From NCBI GenBank assembly GCA_903789595.1, contig CAIFEZ010000027.1, positions 1 to 49,725 on the forward strand: a stretch of DNA of 49,725 nucleotides. Reading direction: 5' to 3'. The stretch's first letter is position 1, and each line of letters opens with the position of its first letter. The notes under the pieces are model-generated. The model was not told the DNA's origin. It saw only the letters and a program-made list of their open reading frames with translations, and searched no databases. Shown in pieces: positions 34,047-42,195 of the stretch. Source of the stretch: an uncultured eubacterium 1-6 (GTDB lineage Bacteria > Bacillota > Clostridia > Lachnospirales > Lachnospiraceae). The translations under genes were made by a program, and so were the position numbers.

Positions 34047-35498
34047 ATGGCACTGAAAACTGGAGAGGAATACATCGAGAGTATTCGCAGAATGAACATG
34101 CAGATCTATTACATGGGGGAGAAAATTGACAATCCGGTGGATCATCCGGTACTGCGCCCGTCGCTGAATTCCGTGCGTATGACCTATGATCTCGCACAGA
34201 AGCCGGAGTATCAGAATCTGATGACGGCGATGTCTCCGTACATCGGAGAGAGAGTAAACCGTTTTACCCATATTCATCAGAGCACAGAGGACCTGAGAAA
34301 CAAGGTCAAGATGCAGAGACTGCTCGGCCAGAAGACGGCGGCATGCTTTCAGAGATGCGTAGGAATGGACGCCTTCAACGCGGTATTCAGCACGACCTAT
34401 GAGTGTGACAAGGCACATGGCACCCATTACCATGAGAATTTCCTGAAGTTCATGAAGTATGTTCAGAAGGAAGACCTTGTCGTTGACGGAGCCATGACAG
34501 ACCCGAAGGGAGACAGATCCAAGGCGCCGCACGCACAGGCGGATCCGGATCTGTACCTCCGCGTTGTGGAGAGAAGAGATGACGGTATTGTCGTATGCGG
34601 AGCCAAGGCACACCAGACCGGCATTATCAACTCTCATGAGGTTATTGTCATGCCGACCATTGCGATGGGAGAGGACGATAAGGATTACGCGGTTTCCTTT
34701 GCGGTTCCGGTAGACACGAAGGGAATCTTCATGCTCGTGGGAAGACAGTCCTGCGACACGAGAAAGCTGGAGGGCGGAACGATCGACGTAGGAAATTCGG
34801 AATTCGGCGGAGTGGAAGCCCTGACCGTCTTTGATCATGTATTTGTACCGAACGACCGGATTTTCCTGAACGGCGAATATGAATTCGCAGGCATGCTGGT
34901 TGAGCGCTTTGCCGGCTATCACAGACAGTCATACGGCGGATGCAAGGTCGGCGTCGGCGACGTTCTGATCGGCGCCGCTGCCGTTGCCGCGGATTATAAC
35001 GGCGTGCCGAAGGCATCTCATATCAAGGACAAGATCATTGAGATGCAGCATCTGAACGAGACATTGTACTGCTGCGGCATCGCATGTTCGTCTGAGGGAA
35101 CTCAGACACCGGCCGGCAACTACATGATCGATCTGCTCCTCGCAAATGTGTGCAAGCAGAACGTGACGCGCTTCCCGTATGAGATCTGCCGTCTTGCAGA
35201 GGATATCGCCGGCGGACTGATGGTTACGGCACCCTCCGAGAAGGATCTGCGTGATGAGAAGCTCGGACCGGTCGTGGAAAAATACTTCAGAGGTACGGCA
35301 GATGTCTCCACAGAGAACCGTCTGAGAATTCTCCGTCTGATTGAGAACCTGACCCTGGGAACTGCAGCTGTCGGCTATCGCACAGAGTCCATGCACGGCG
35401 CAGGATCCCCGCAGGCACAGAGAATTATGATTGCCCGTCAGGGAAATCTGGCTATGAAGAAGCAGCTCGCAAAAGACATCGCTCATATCACAGAGTGA
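34047..35498 (+). CDS. abfD: 4-hydroxybutyryl-CoA dehydratase / vinylacetyl-CoA isomerase
   Basis: 483 residues. Converts 4-hydroxybutyryl-CoA to crotonyl-CoA by a ketyl-radical mechanism with FAD and a [4Fe-4S] cluster. The protein follows the Clostridium aminobutyricum enzyme nearly residue for residue over long blocks (K-M-Q-R-L-L-G-Q-K-T-A-x-C-F-Q-R-C-V-G-M-D; H-R-Q-S-Y-G-G-C-K-V-G-V-G-D-V). Cluster ligands C100, C104, H292 and C299 are all present. It is therefore expected to be active on 4-hydroxybutyryl-CoA or a close analogue. Transcribed from the sigma-54 promoter at 33956 and followed by the matching CoA-transferase. The butyryl-CoA-dehydrogenase-type gene at 49454 could take crotonyl-CoA to butyryl-CoA. 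Confidence 0.97.
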   Translation: MALKTGEEYIESIRRMNMQIYYMGEKIDNPVDHPVLRPSLNSVRMTYDLAQKPEYQNLMTAMSPYIGERVNRFTHIHQSTEDLRNKVKMQRLLGQKTAACFQRCVGMDAFNAVFSTTYECDKAHGTHYHENFLKFMKYVQKEDLVVDGAMTDPKGDRSKAPHAQADPDLYLRVVERRDDGIVVCGAKAHQTGIINSHEVIVMPTIAMGEDDKDYAVSFAVPVDTKGIFMLVGRQSCDTRKLEGGTIDVGNSEFGGVEALTVFDHVFVPNDRIFLNGEYEFAGMLVERFAGYHRQSYGGCKVGVGDVLIGAAAVAADYNGVPKASHIKDKIIEMQHLNETLYCCGIACSSEGTQTPAGNYMIDLLLANVCKQNVTRFPYEICRLAEDIAGGLMVTAPSEKDLRDEKLGPVVEKYFRGTADVSTENRLRILRLIENLTLGTAAVGYRTESMHGAGSPQAQRIMIARQGNLAMKKQLAKDIAHITE

Positions 35499-35506
35499 TG
35501 AGAGGC

Positions 35507-35538
35507 CTTCCGTGTCCCGGTTTTCCGGGATACGGAAG
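35507..35538 (+). promoter_or_regulatory. Strong stem-loop between abfD and the CoA-transferase gene
   Basis: CTTCCGTGTCCCGG (35507-35520) and CCGGGATACGGAAG (35525-35538) form a 14-pair stem (one G-T pair) with a TTTT loop. No U-tract follows, so it is more likely an RNA-processing or stability element tuning the two genes than a terminator. Confidence 0.6.
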
Positions 35539-35576
35539 TTCAGAATCATCCCGGCGGATGCCGGGGGAAAGGACAG

Positions 35577-35636
35577 ATGGCCGCCGGTTTCGGGGCCAGA
35601 ACGATATACAAAAATGGGATGGAAAGAATATTATGA
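35577..35636 (+). CDS. Possible 19-residue leader peptide overlapping the CoA-transferase start
   Basis: ATG at 35577 follows a strong GGGGGAAAGGACAG ribosome site, opens a 19-codon frame (M-A-A-G-F-G-A-R-T-I-Y-K-N-G-M-E-R-I-L) and ends in TGA at 35634-35636, 23 bases inside the CoA-transferase gene, whose own start at 35614 has almost no Shine-Dalgarno sequence. Ribosomes finishing this short frame could re-initiate on the transferase. Existence as a peptide is unproven. Confidence 0.35.
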   Translation: MAAGFGARTIYKNGMERIL

Positions 35637-36918
35637 GGACAGAAAGATCACTGCGGAGGAAGCGGTACAGAAGATCCCTTCCGACAGCGTGGTCGTACTG
35701 GCGCATGCCGCAGGTGAACCGGGATATCTGGTAGACGCTATGGTAGAAAACGCGGAACAGTACCACAATGTCCGGATCATGCATATGGTAAGTCTGGGGA
35801 AGGCAGCGTACTGCCAGGAGGGCATGGAGAAGCACTTTATTCATGACTCTCTGTTCGTGAGCGGTCAGACAAGAGACGCGATCGCCGCAGGGCGCGCGGA
35901 CTTTACGCCGTGCTTTTTCTATAAGGTTCCGGAGCTTTTCGAGAAGAGCGTGAAGGTGGATGTCGCCATGGTGATGGTGACGCCGCCGGATGAGAACGGC
36001 CGTGTCAGTCTCGGCGTTTCCTGCGATTATACGCTTCCGGCGCTTCGCGAGGCAAAGCTTGTGATCGCGCAGGTGAACCGCGAGATGCCCTGGGCGGAGG
36101 GAGAAACGGTAATTCCGGTGGAGGATATCGACTGCTTTGTGGAGCATGACGCGCCGATCCCGGAGCTTAAGCCGGCGAAGATCGGCGAGGTCGAGAAGGC
36201 GATCGGGAAGAACTGCGCAGAGCTGATTCACGACGGAGACACGCTGCAGCTCGGCATCGGAGCAATTCCGGACGCTGTACTGGCAGAGCTCGGCGACAAG
36301 AAGGATCTCGGAATACATTCGGAGATGTTCTCGGACGGAATTGTGGACCTGGTGAAAAAGGGCGTAATTAACAACACGCGGAAGAGCCTCAGGCCCGGGA
36401 AGCTGGTAGTCACCTTCCTCATGGGAACGAAGAAACTGTATGATTTTGTAGACCATAACCCGGACATTTATATGGCGCCTGTGGACTATGTCAATAACCC
36501 TGTTGTTGTGAGCCAGAATGACAACATCGTATGCATCAATTCCTGCGTGCAGATTGATCTGCAGGGTCAGGTATGCTCCGAGGCGATCGGGCCGAAGCAG
36601 ATCAGCGCTGCCGGCGGGCAGGTTGATTTTGTGCGCGGCGCATCGATGGCCAGGAACGGAATCTCTATCATGGCCATGAGTTCCACCGCGGCGCACGGAA
36701 AGGTGTCGAAGATTGTGGCAAATCTGGATCCGGGAGCTCCGGTAACCACATCGCGATATGATGTGGATTATGTGGTGACGGAGTATGGAATCGCTCACCT
36801 GAAGGGGAAAAATCTCCGTGAGCGCGCGAAGGCGCTGATCCGTATTGCGCATCCGGATTTCCGGAAGGGCCTGGAAGAGGAATTCGAGCGCCGTTTCGCG
36901 GAGCCTTACGCAGAGTAA
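35614..36918 (+). CDS. cat2: 4-hydroxybutyrate CoA-transferase (Cat2/AbfT family)
   Basis: 434 residues. Moves CoA from acetyl-CoA or butyryl-CoA to 4-hydroxybutyrate. The N-terminus M-G-W-K-E-Y-Y-E-D-R-x-x-T-A-E-E-A-V, L-G-I-G-A-I-P-D-A-V-L, and the catalytic Glu in G-I-H-S-E-M-F-S-D-G (E237) match the clostridial family; the end A-D-Y-V-V-T-E-Y-G-I-A-H-L-K-G-K is also typical. The ATG at 35614 is fixed by homology although its ribosome site is poor; the frame could start at 35512, but those 34 residues match nothing. Together with abfD it converts free 4-hydroxybutyrate to crotonyl-CoA. It may also accept a hydroxylated analogue if the pathway proposed for the adjoining genes is right. Confidence 0.94.
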   Translation: MGWKEYYEDRKITAEEAVQKIPSDSVVVLAHAAGEPGYLVDAMVENAEQYHNVRIMHMVSLGKAAYCQEGMEKHFIHDSLFVSGQTRDAIAAGRADFTPCFFYKVPELFEKSVKVDVAMVMVTPPDENGRVSLGVSCDYTLPALREAKLVIAQVNREMPWAEGETVIPVEDIDCFVEHDAPIPELKPAKIGEVEKAIGKNCAELIHDGDTLQLGIGAIPDAVLAELGDKKDLGIHSEMFSDGIVDLVKKGVINNTRKSLRPGKLVVTFLMGTKKLYDFVDHNPDIYMAPVDYVNNPVVVSQNDNIVCINSCVQIDLQGQVCSEAIGPKQISAAGGQVDFVRGASMARNGISIMAMSSTAAHGKVSKIVANLDPGAPVTTSRYDVDYVVTEYGIAHLKGKNLRERAKALIRIAHPDFRKGLEEEFERRFAEPYAE

Positions 36919-36949
36919 AAGGCGATACGATACAGTGTGCCACAGGCTG

Positions 36950-37000
36950 TGTCAGCTGCGGATTGACCCTTGATACACAAGTCCCGCAATGCCGCGGCGT
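36950..37000. repeat. Second copy of the purA-downstream element's core
   Basis: AGCTGCGGATTG (36954-36965) and TCCCGCAAT (36982-36990) repeat blocks found at 3074-3085 and 3101-3109 with spacing 16 against 15. Both copies lie just downstream of a gene end. An inverted relation of GCGGATTG to CAATGCCGC allows a short stem. Confidence 0.4.
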
Positions 37001-37021
37001 TCGCTTCGCGGGTGGGAGAGA

Positions 37022-37927
37022 ATGAATATGGAGCAGAAGGAATCTGTAATCAGACAGTCTTCCCGAGCGGGAGGCGCTGAGCCTTCCGGGAAGGCGGAGA
37101 CGAAAATATCGGGGCGGTTTGTGACAACGCATTACGTAAACGAGGAATATCACCGGAACCATCCGCAGCTGATGCATACCCATGAGGATGTTTTGGAATT
37201 GCTGTATATTTCAGAGGGAAACGGAAGCTACGCGGTGAACCGGCGGCTGTATCCGGTGCGGGCCGGGAATCTGATTATATGCAACCAGGGCGTTCTGCAC
37301 GGGGAGGTCCTTGTGTCCAATCATGAGATGGAGAGCTACTGCTGTGTGATGGACCGGGTACATTTACAGGGACTTCCGGAAAATACCATCACCGCGCCGG
37401 GAAAGAACCCGGTCCTGTATTATTCCGAGAACGAACGGGCGGTCTTTCATCTCATGCAGGCTCTCTATGAGATTTCGCATGGAGAGGAAGCGGATATGCT
37501 CGTGTGCGGACGGCTTGGTCTGTGCGTTTTGGAGCTTGTCTGTGCCCGGCTTCGAAGAGGGGATGAGTCCGTGGACAGACGAAATCCCCGCGTGGATGAG
37601 ATTATCAGCGAGGTGGTGGATTTCCTGGATCAGCATTACAGAGATCCGATCACAATAACAGAAATGCAGGAACAGTTTCATATCAGCAAGTCATATCTGT
37701 CACATCTGTTCAAAAGAGAAACCGGCATGTCGATGAAACAGTACATTCTCGCGCGGCGCGTGGGCGAGGCGCAGAATCTTCTGATGAATTCAGGCATGTC
37801 CATGGGCGAAATCTGTGAGTACCTGGGATTTGGCGATAACTGTCATTTCTCCTCGACCTTCCGCAAAATCGTAGGTCTGTCGCCAACCGAATACAGAAAC
37901 CATTTCAAAGAAGATGATGCCGTCTGA
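37022..37927 (+). CDS. AraC-family regulator with cupin sensor domain
   Basis: 301 residues from 37022 (or 299 from the ATG at 37028, whose spacing from GGGAG is better). The N-terminal half holds an AraC cupin with H-P-Q-L-M-H-T-H-E-D-V-L-E-L-L-Y-I. The last ~100 residues carry two helix-turn-helix motifs, I-T-E-M-Q-E-Q-F-H-I-S-K-S-Y-L-S-H-L-F-K-R and M-S-M-G-E-I-C-E-Y-L-G-F-G-D-N-C-H-F-S-S-T-F-R-K, the standard AraC signature. It sits between the abfD-cat2 unit and the iolD operon and is oriented with both, so it probably controls the iolD operon, whose upstream region has no sigma-54 site. The inducer is unknown; a sugar or cyclitol is likely. Confidence 0.92.
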   Translation: MNMEQKESVIRQSSRAGGAEPSGKAETKISGRFVTTHYVNEEYHRNHPQLMHTHEDVLELLYISEGNGSYAVNRRLYPVRAGNLIICNQGVLHGEVLVSNHEMESYCCVMDRVHLQGLPENTITAPGKNPVLYYSENERAVFHLMQALYEISHGEEADMLVCGRLGLCVLELVCARLRRGDESVDRRNPRVDEIISEVVDFLDQHYRDPITITEMQEQFHISKSYLSHLFKRETGMSMKQYILARRVGEAQNLLMNSGMSMGEICEYLGFGDNCHFSSTFRKIVGLSPTEYRNHFKEDDAV

Positions 37928-37940
37928 AAAGACGGCATTT
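37919..37940 (+). terminator. Rho-independent terminator of the AraC-type gene
   Basis: GCCGTC (37919-37924) / GACGGC (37931-37936) with a 6-base loop containing the TGA stop, then ATTTTTATT. The following 365 bases up to iolD contain an isolated TATAAT (around 38189) with no good -35, and no gene. Confidence 0.75.
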
Positions 37941-38305
37941 TTATTATCAGATATGCCGGGAACCGTAACACTTGATTTCTGATTACGCGGTGAGTATATT
38001 CCCATGCCGGTCAGAGCGCATCTCAAAAACATGCATTCCTCAATCAATAATTGCAGGGGCATCTGCGCCGGCCATCGTGCGGAAATAACAGAAAATCAAA
38101 AGGACTGCGGAAATTTTTTTGTAAATCACTCATCTTTTGAATGAAAGAAAAGCATAAAAATGAAATACGTACAAAAAGGAAAGAAATATAATTTAATCAT
38201 AAGCAAAAGGGCTTGCTTCTTACAGCGGAATGCAATGCGGTATATGACAGAAAAACCAAGATCCGGGAAAACCGGCTCGTCATGGAATGACAAGGAGGAA
38301 AACGT

Positions 38306-40261
38306 ATGGAAACCAAGAGAATCAGAATGACAGTAGGACAGGCAATCGTTAAGTTCCTGAACCAGCAGTACGTGGAAATGGACGGCGTTGAGGAGCCGTT
38401 TGTTGACGGCATTTTCGCGATCTTCGGACACGGCATGTGTGTCGGTCTCGGACAGGCGCTTCAGGAGGATCCGGGACATCTTCGCGTATATCAGGGAAGA
38501 AATGAGCAGGGCATGGCACATGCGGCGATCAGCTACGCGAAGCAGACAAACCGGCGCAGAATCATCGCGTGCACATCATCCATCGGACCCGGAGCGGCGA
38601 ACATGGTGACAGCAGCGCTGACAGCTACCATCAACAACCTTCCGCTTCTTCTGTTCCCGTCCGATTCCTTTGCGACAAGACAGCCGGATCCGGTTCTGCA
38701 GCAGCTGGAGGCGCCTGAAAGCATCAGCATCACAGCATCTGACTGCTTTAAGCCGGTTGCAAGATACTGGGACAGAATCACCAGGCCGGAGCAGACGATG
38801 ACAGCTCTGATCAACGCAATGCGCGTACTGACCGATCCGGCGAACTGCGGAACCGCAGTCGTATCCATGCCGCAGGATGTAGAGGGCGAGACCTGGGACT
38901 TCCCGGAGTACTTCTTCCGCAAGAGAGTCCATCACATTGCCCGTCACGTTGCGGATGATTATGAAATCGAGCAGGCTGTCCGGATGATCTCCGAGGCAAA
39001 AAAACCGATGCTCATCGCGGGAGGCGGCGTGCGTTATTCCGAGGCAGGACAGACGGTAATGGATTTTGCAAAGGAATTCAACATTCCGGTTGCCCAGACA
39101 CAGGCCGGACATTCTGCACTTCCGGATTCCTTCGAACTTGCGGTAGGCGGCATCGGCGTAACGGGAGGACTTGCGGCAAATGAGCTGTGCAAGGACTGCG
39201 ACCTGGCAATCGGAGTCGGGACGAGATTCAACGATTTCGTAACCGGATCCAAGTGGGTGCTGTTCCAGAATACCGACCTGAAGGTTCTTGCAATCAATAC
39301 CTCGAGCTTCCACGCGCAGAAGCTGGATGCGTGCAGCTGTGTCGGCGACGCGAAGGTCACCCTGAAGGCAATCGGCGCAGAGCTGAGAAAGAAAGGATAC
39401 AAATCCGCGTACACCACCGAGATCGCAGAGGTCAAGGAGCGCTGGGCCGCCGAGCAGAAGAGAGTGCTGGGCGTTCAGTATCACGGCGAGGGATTCGGCG
39501 AAGGAAAATTTGTTCCCTGTGTACCGAGCTGGACGGAGAAGATCATGAATGACTACGTACGCGATATCGGCGGAATGATTACCGAGAACAACGGCGTCAG
39601 CATCGTGCGCGAGGTAGCAGATAAGGACGCGATCGTCGTTGCGGCGGCGGGATCTCTTCCGGCGGATCTGGAGAGACTGTGGCTGACAGATGCCAAGGAC
39701 TCCTACAACATGGAGTACGGCGCATCCTGCATGGGATACGAGGTTGCCGGAGCACTGGGGTCCAAGCTGGCCTGCCCGGACAAGGAAGTGTACGCGCTGG
39801 TGGGTGACGGCTCCTTTATGATGCTGAACAGTGAGATGCCCACGATTGTACAGGAAGGTGTAAAGATAACGATTGTCGTATTCGACAACGCCGCGTTCGG
39901 ATGCATCAACAACCTGCAGATGGGCAACGGCGTGGGAAGCCTCGCCACCGAAATGCGCCATAGAACCGAGAGCGGAAAGCTTGACGGAACCTACTGCTAC
40001 ACAGACTTCGCAAAGGTCGGCGAAGGATATGGCTTCCGGGGCTTCACAGCCAAGACACCGGAAGAACTCCGAAACGCACTGGAAGAGGCAAAGAAGGAGA
40101 CCAGACCCTGCCTGATCGATGCAAAGGTTCTTCCGAAGACCATGGCAGAGGGATACAACTCCTGGTGGCATATCGGCCTTGCTTCTACCGCAAAGGATCC
40201 GGCTGTGCTTGAGGCCAGAAAGAGAATTGATGATCATCTCGCGGAGGCAAGAGTTTATTAA
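38306..40261 (+). CDS. iolD: IolD-type 3D-(3,5/4)-trihydroxycyclohexane-1,2-dione hydrolase (TPP-dependent)
   Basis: 651 residues. In inositol breakdown IolD opens the cyclohexanedione ring to 5-deoxy-D-glucuronate. The sequence follows Bacillus IolD closely: A-I-V-K-F-L-N-Q-Q-Y, E-E-P-F-V-D-G-I-F-x-I-F-G-H-G, V-Y-Q-G-R-N-E-Q-G-M-A-H-A-A (TPP-activating E67), the TPP/Mg site G-D-G-S at 500-503 with F-G-C-I-N-N-L-Q-M, and the end K-V-L-P-K-T-M-A-E-G-Y-N-S-W-W-H. An AAGGAGG site precedes the start. The usual partners IolB, IolC, IolE and IolG are absent; instead the operon continues with transketolase, a class II aldolase and an Fe-ADH. Substrate is probably as in Bacillus, but the changed context leaves room for an analogue. 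Confidence 0.93.
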   Translation: METKRIRMTVGQAIVKFLNQQYVEMDGVEEPFVDGIFAIFGHGMCVGLGQALQEDPGHLRVYQGRNEQGMAHAAISYAKQTNRRRIIACTSSIGPGAANMVTAALTATINNLPLLLFPSDSFATRQPDPVLQQLEAPESISITASDCFKPVARYWDRITRPEQTMTALINAMRVLTDPANCGTAVVSMPQDVEGETWDFPEYFFRKRVHHIARHVADDYEIEQAVRMISEAKKPMLIAGGGVRYSEAGQTVMDFAKEFNIPVAQTQAGHSALPDSFELAVGGIGVTGGLAANELCKDCDLAIGVGTRFNDFVTGSKWVLFQNTDLKVLAINTSSFHAQKLDACSCVGDAKVTLKAIGAELRKKGYKSAYTTEIAEVKERWAAEQKRVLGVQYHGEGFGEGKFVPCVPSWTEKIMNDYVRDIGGMITENNGVSIVREVADKDAIVVAAAGSLPADLERLWLTDAKDSYNMEYGASCMGYEVAGALGSKLACPDKEVYALVGDGSFMMLNSEMPTIVQEGVKITIVVFDNAAFGCINNLQMGNGVGSLATEMRHRTESGKLDGTYCYTDFAKVGEGYGFRGFTAKTPEELRNALEEAKKETRPCLIDAKVLPKTMAEGYNSWWHIGLASTAKDPAVLEARKRIDDHLAEARVY

Positions 40262-40311
40262 TCAGACCGGAGACGGAAATAGATACAGGGAATGTGCGGG
40301 AGGCACAGGAA

Positions 40312-41184
40312 ATGGAGAGATCAATGACTGCAGAATTAACAAAGGAAAAACTGCATGATCTGCGTGTTTTCGCCGAGGAAATCAGGCTGGAGACACTGAA
40401 GATCATCCGTTCAAGAGGGTTCGGACATGTGGGAGGATCTATGTCGCTGGCAGACCTCATGGCCGTGCTGTATGGAGAGGTCATGCATATCGATCCGTCG
40501 AACCCCAGGATGAAGGACCGCGACTGGTTTGTCCTTTCCAAAGGACACGGCGGGCCGGTTATGTATGCGACACTCGGCCTTAAGGGTTACTATCCGGTAA
40601 GCGATGCCTATCAGCTGAACCGTCCCGGAACAAGGTTCCCGTCCCACACGGACAGAAGCCTGACACCGGGCGTGGAACTTACGACCGGCTCTCTCGGACA
40701 GGGAATCAGTGAGGCGGTGGGAGCCGCTCTCGGATTCAAGACGCAGGGAACCGGCAATCACGTTTACGTGTGTATCGGAGACGGTGAAAGCGATGAAGGC
40801 GAGGTATGGGAGGCGGCGCAGTTCGCCGCCCATTACAAGCTGGACAACTTGACCTGTTTTGTAGACAACAACCGTTATCAGCTGGACGGGCCCGTTTCAG
40901 AGGTCATGAGCCACGGAAAGGGCATCGGGGCGAAGTTCGATGCGGAGGGATGGCACGTGATTGATGTAAGAGACGGCAATGATGTGGCGCAGATTTACGC
41001 GGCTGCAGCTGAGGCGCTTGAGACAAAGGGCGTTCCGACCTGCGTGATTCTGAATACGATCAAGGGAAAGGGAGCAACGTTTGCGGAGCCCGTCAGCGCA
41101 CATTCTTCTCAGCCTACGGAAGAGGAGTGGGCAGAAGCAGTCGCGGCGGAAGAAGCCCGGCTTGCGGCCGTCCGGAAAGCATAA
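40312..41184 (+). CDS. Second transketolase, N-terminal (TPP pyrophosphate-binding) subunit
   Basis: 290 residues. G-F-G-H-V-G-G-S-M-S, L-S-K-G-H-G-G-P-V-M, T-T-G-S-L-G-Q-G-I-S and the TPP motif G-D-G-E-S-D-E-G-E-V-W-E...D-N-N-R-Y-Q-L-D-G. The ATG at 40312 lies 8 bases after GGGAGG; 40324 is an alternative. It is 50 bases after iolD and 15 bases before its C-subunit. This is a different paralogue from the 16438 gene. Its place between iolD and a 4-hydroxybutyrate-type dehydrogenase suggests it acts on the acid ketose derived from the IolD product, inferred from context only. Confidence 0.93.
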   Translation: MERSMTAELTKEKLHDLRVFAEEIRLETLKIIRSRGFGHVGGSMSLADLMAVLYGEVMHIDPSNPRMKDRDWFVLSKGHGGPVMYATLGLKGYYPVSDAYQLNRPGTRFPSHTDRSLTPGVELTTGSLGQGISEAVGAALGFKTQGTGNHVYVCIGDGESDEGEVWEAAQFAAHYKLDNLTCFVDNNRYQLDGPVSEVMSHGKGIGAKFDAEGWHVIDVRDGNDVAQIYAAAAEALETKGVPTCVILNTIKGKGATFAEPVSAHSSQPTEEEWAEAVAAEEARLAAVRKA

Positions 41185-41199
41185 GGGAGGACAGAGACA

Positions 41200-42165
41200 A
41201 TGAATTTTACCTTGAAGGCGGATCATCAGAAATATAAACGGGCGAACCGCGACGGTTATATTGCTGCCATGCTGGAGCTCATGAAGGACGATCCTTCCGT
41301 TGTTCATATTGACTGCGATCTCATGGGGTGCATCAATGCCGGCAAGCTTGCCGCGAAGTATCCGGAGCGGACCTTTAACGCGGGAATCGCTGAGCAGAAC
41401 GCAATGGCTGCCGCAGGCGGCATGGCAGCTACAGGAATGAAGGTTTTCGTACATTCCTTCGCTGCCTTTGCCTCCCGCCGGGATTTTGACCAGGCGTTTC
41501 TCGCGGCCGGCTATTCGAGAGTACCGGTACATGTAATCGGATCGGATCCAGGCGTCACCGCGGCGTTCAACGGAGCGACGCACATGCCCTTTGAGGACGG
41601 CGGCCTTTATATGTCGATTCCTAACGCGATCGTTCTGGATTCGTGTGATTACGTACAGACCTATTCGCTCACAAAAAAATGCGCGGCACAGCCGGAGATC
41701 ACCTATATGCGCCTGATCCGGAAGGGATTCAAGACCATATACGAGGACGGCGCGGATTTTGAGATTGGCAAGGGCGCGGTTCTCCGCGAGGGAAGCGATG
41801 TGACGATTATCGCCTCCGGCATCATGCTCGATGAGGCGCTGAAAGCGCAGGAAATTCTGGAAGGCAAAGGTATCTCCGCAAAGGTGATCGATATGTTCAC
41901 ATGGAAGCCGATTGATGAGGAACTGATCGTAAAGTCGGCGGAGGAAACCGGATGCATCGTGACCGCGGAAAATCACCAGGTCGGATGCGGTCTCGGCTCA
42001 GCGGTTGCCAACGTACTGGTAAAGAAGAAGCCGGTTCCGATGGAAATGATCGGAATTCAGAATCGTTTCGGCCAGGTAGGAGATCAGGATTTCCTGATGA
42101 AGGAATACAACCTTTTGGCGGATGATATCGTGAAGGCGGCGGAGAGAGCGATTTCCCGCAAATGA
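41200..42165 (+). CDS. Second transketolase, C-terminal subunit, with an unusual substrate-site motif
   Basis: 321 residues with N-A-G-I-A-E-Q-N (TPP-activating Glu), a pyrimidine-binding domain and a C-domain with V-T-A-E-N-H-Q-V-G-C-G-L-G-S-A-V. Where ordinary transketolases (and the subunit at 17261) have a G-x-S/T-H-H-x-x-x-D stretch, this one reads N-G-A-T-H-M-P-F-E-D-G-G-L-Y, losing one of the two histidines and adding bulky residues. That could reflect a substrate without a terminal phosphate. GGGAGGA lies just before the ATG. It follows its N-subunit by 15 bases and is followed by the aldolase gene after 30. Confidence 0.92.
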   Translation: MNFTLKADHQKYKRANRDGYIAAMLELMKDDPSVVHIDCDLMGCINAGKLAAKYPERTFNAGIAEQNAMAAAGGMAATGMKVFVHSFAAFASRRDFDQAFLAAGYSRVPVHVIGSDPGVTAAFNGATHMPFEDGGLYMSIPNAIVLDSCDYVQTYSLTKKCAAQPEITYMRLIRKGFKTIYEDGADFEIGKGAVLREGSDVTIIASGIMLDEALKAQEILEGKGISAKVIDMFTWKPIDEELIVKSAEETGCIVTAENHQVGCGLGSAVANVLVKKKPVPMEMIGIQNRFGQVGDQDFLMKEYNLLADDIVKAAERAISRK

Positions 42166-42195
42166 TGCGTGAATGGATCTGAGAGGAGAGGAACA

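Noticed and set aside
37941-38305. Sigma-54 promoter ahead of iolD
   Set aside because: No TGGC-N8-TTGC match on the plus strand; only an isolated TATAAT, so AraC-type control is more likely.
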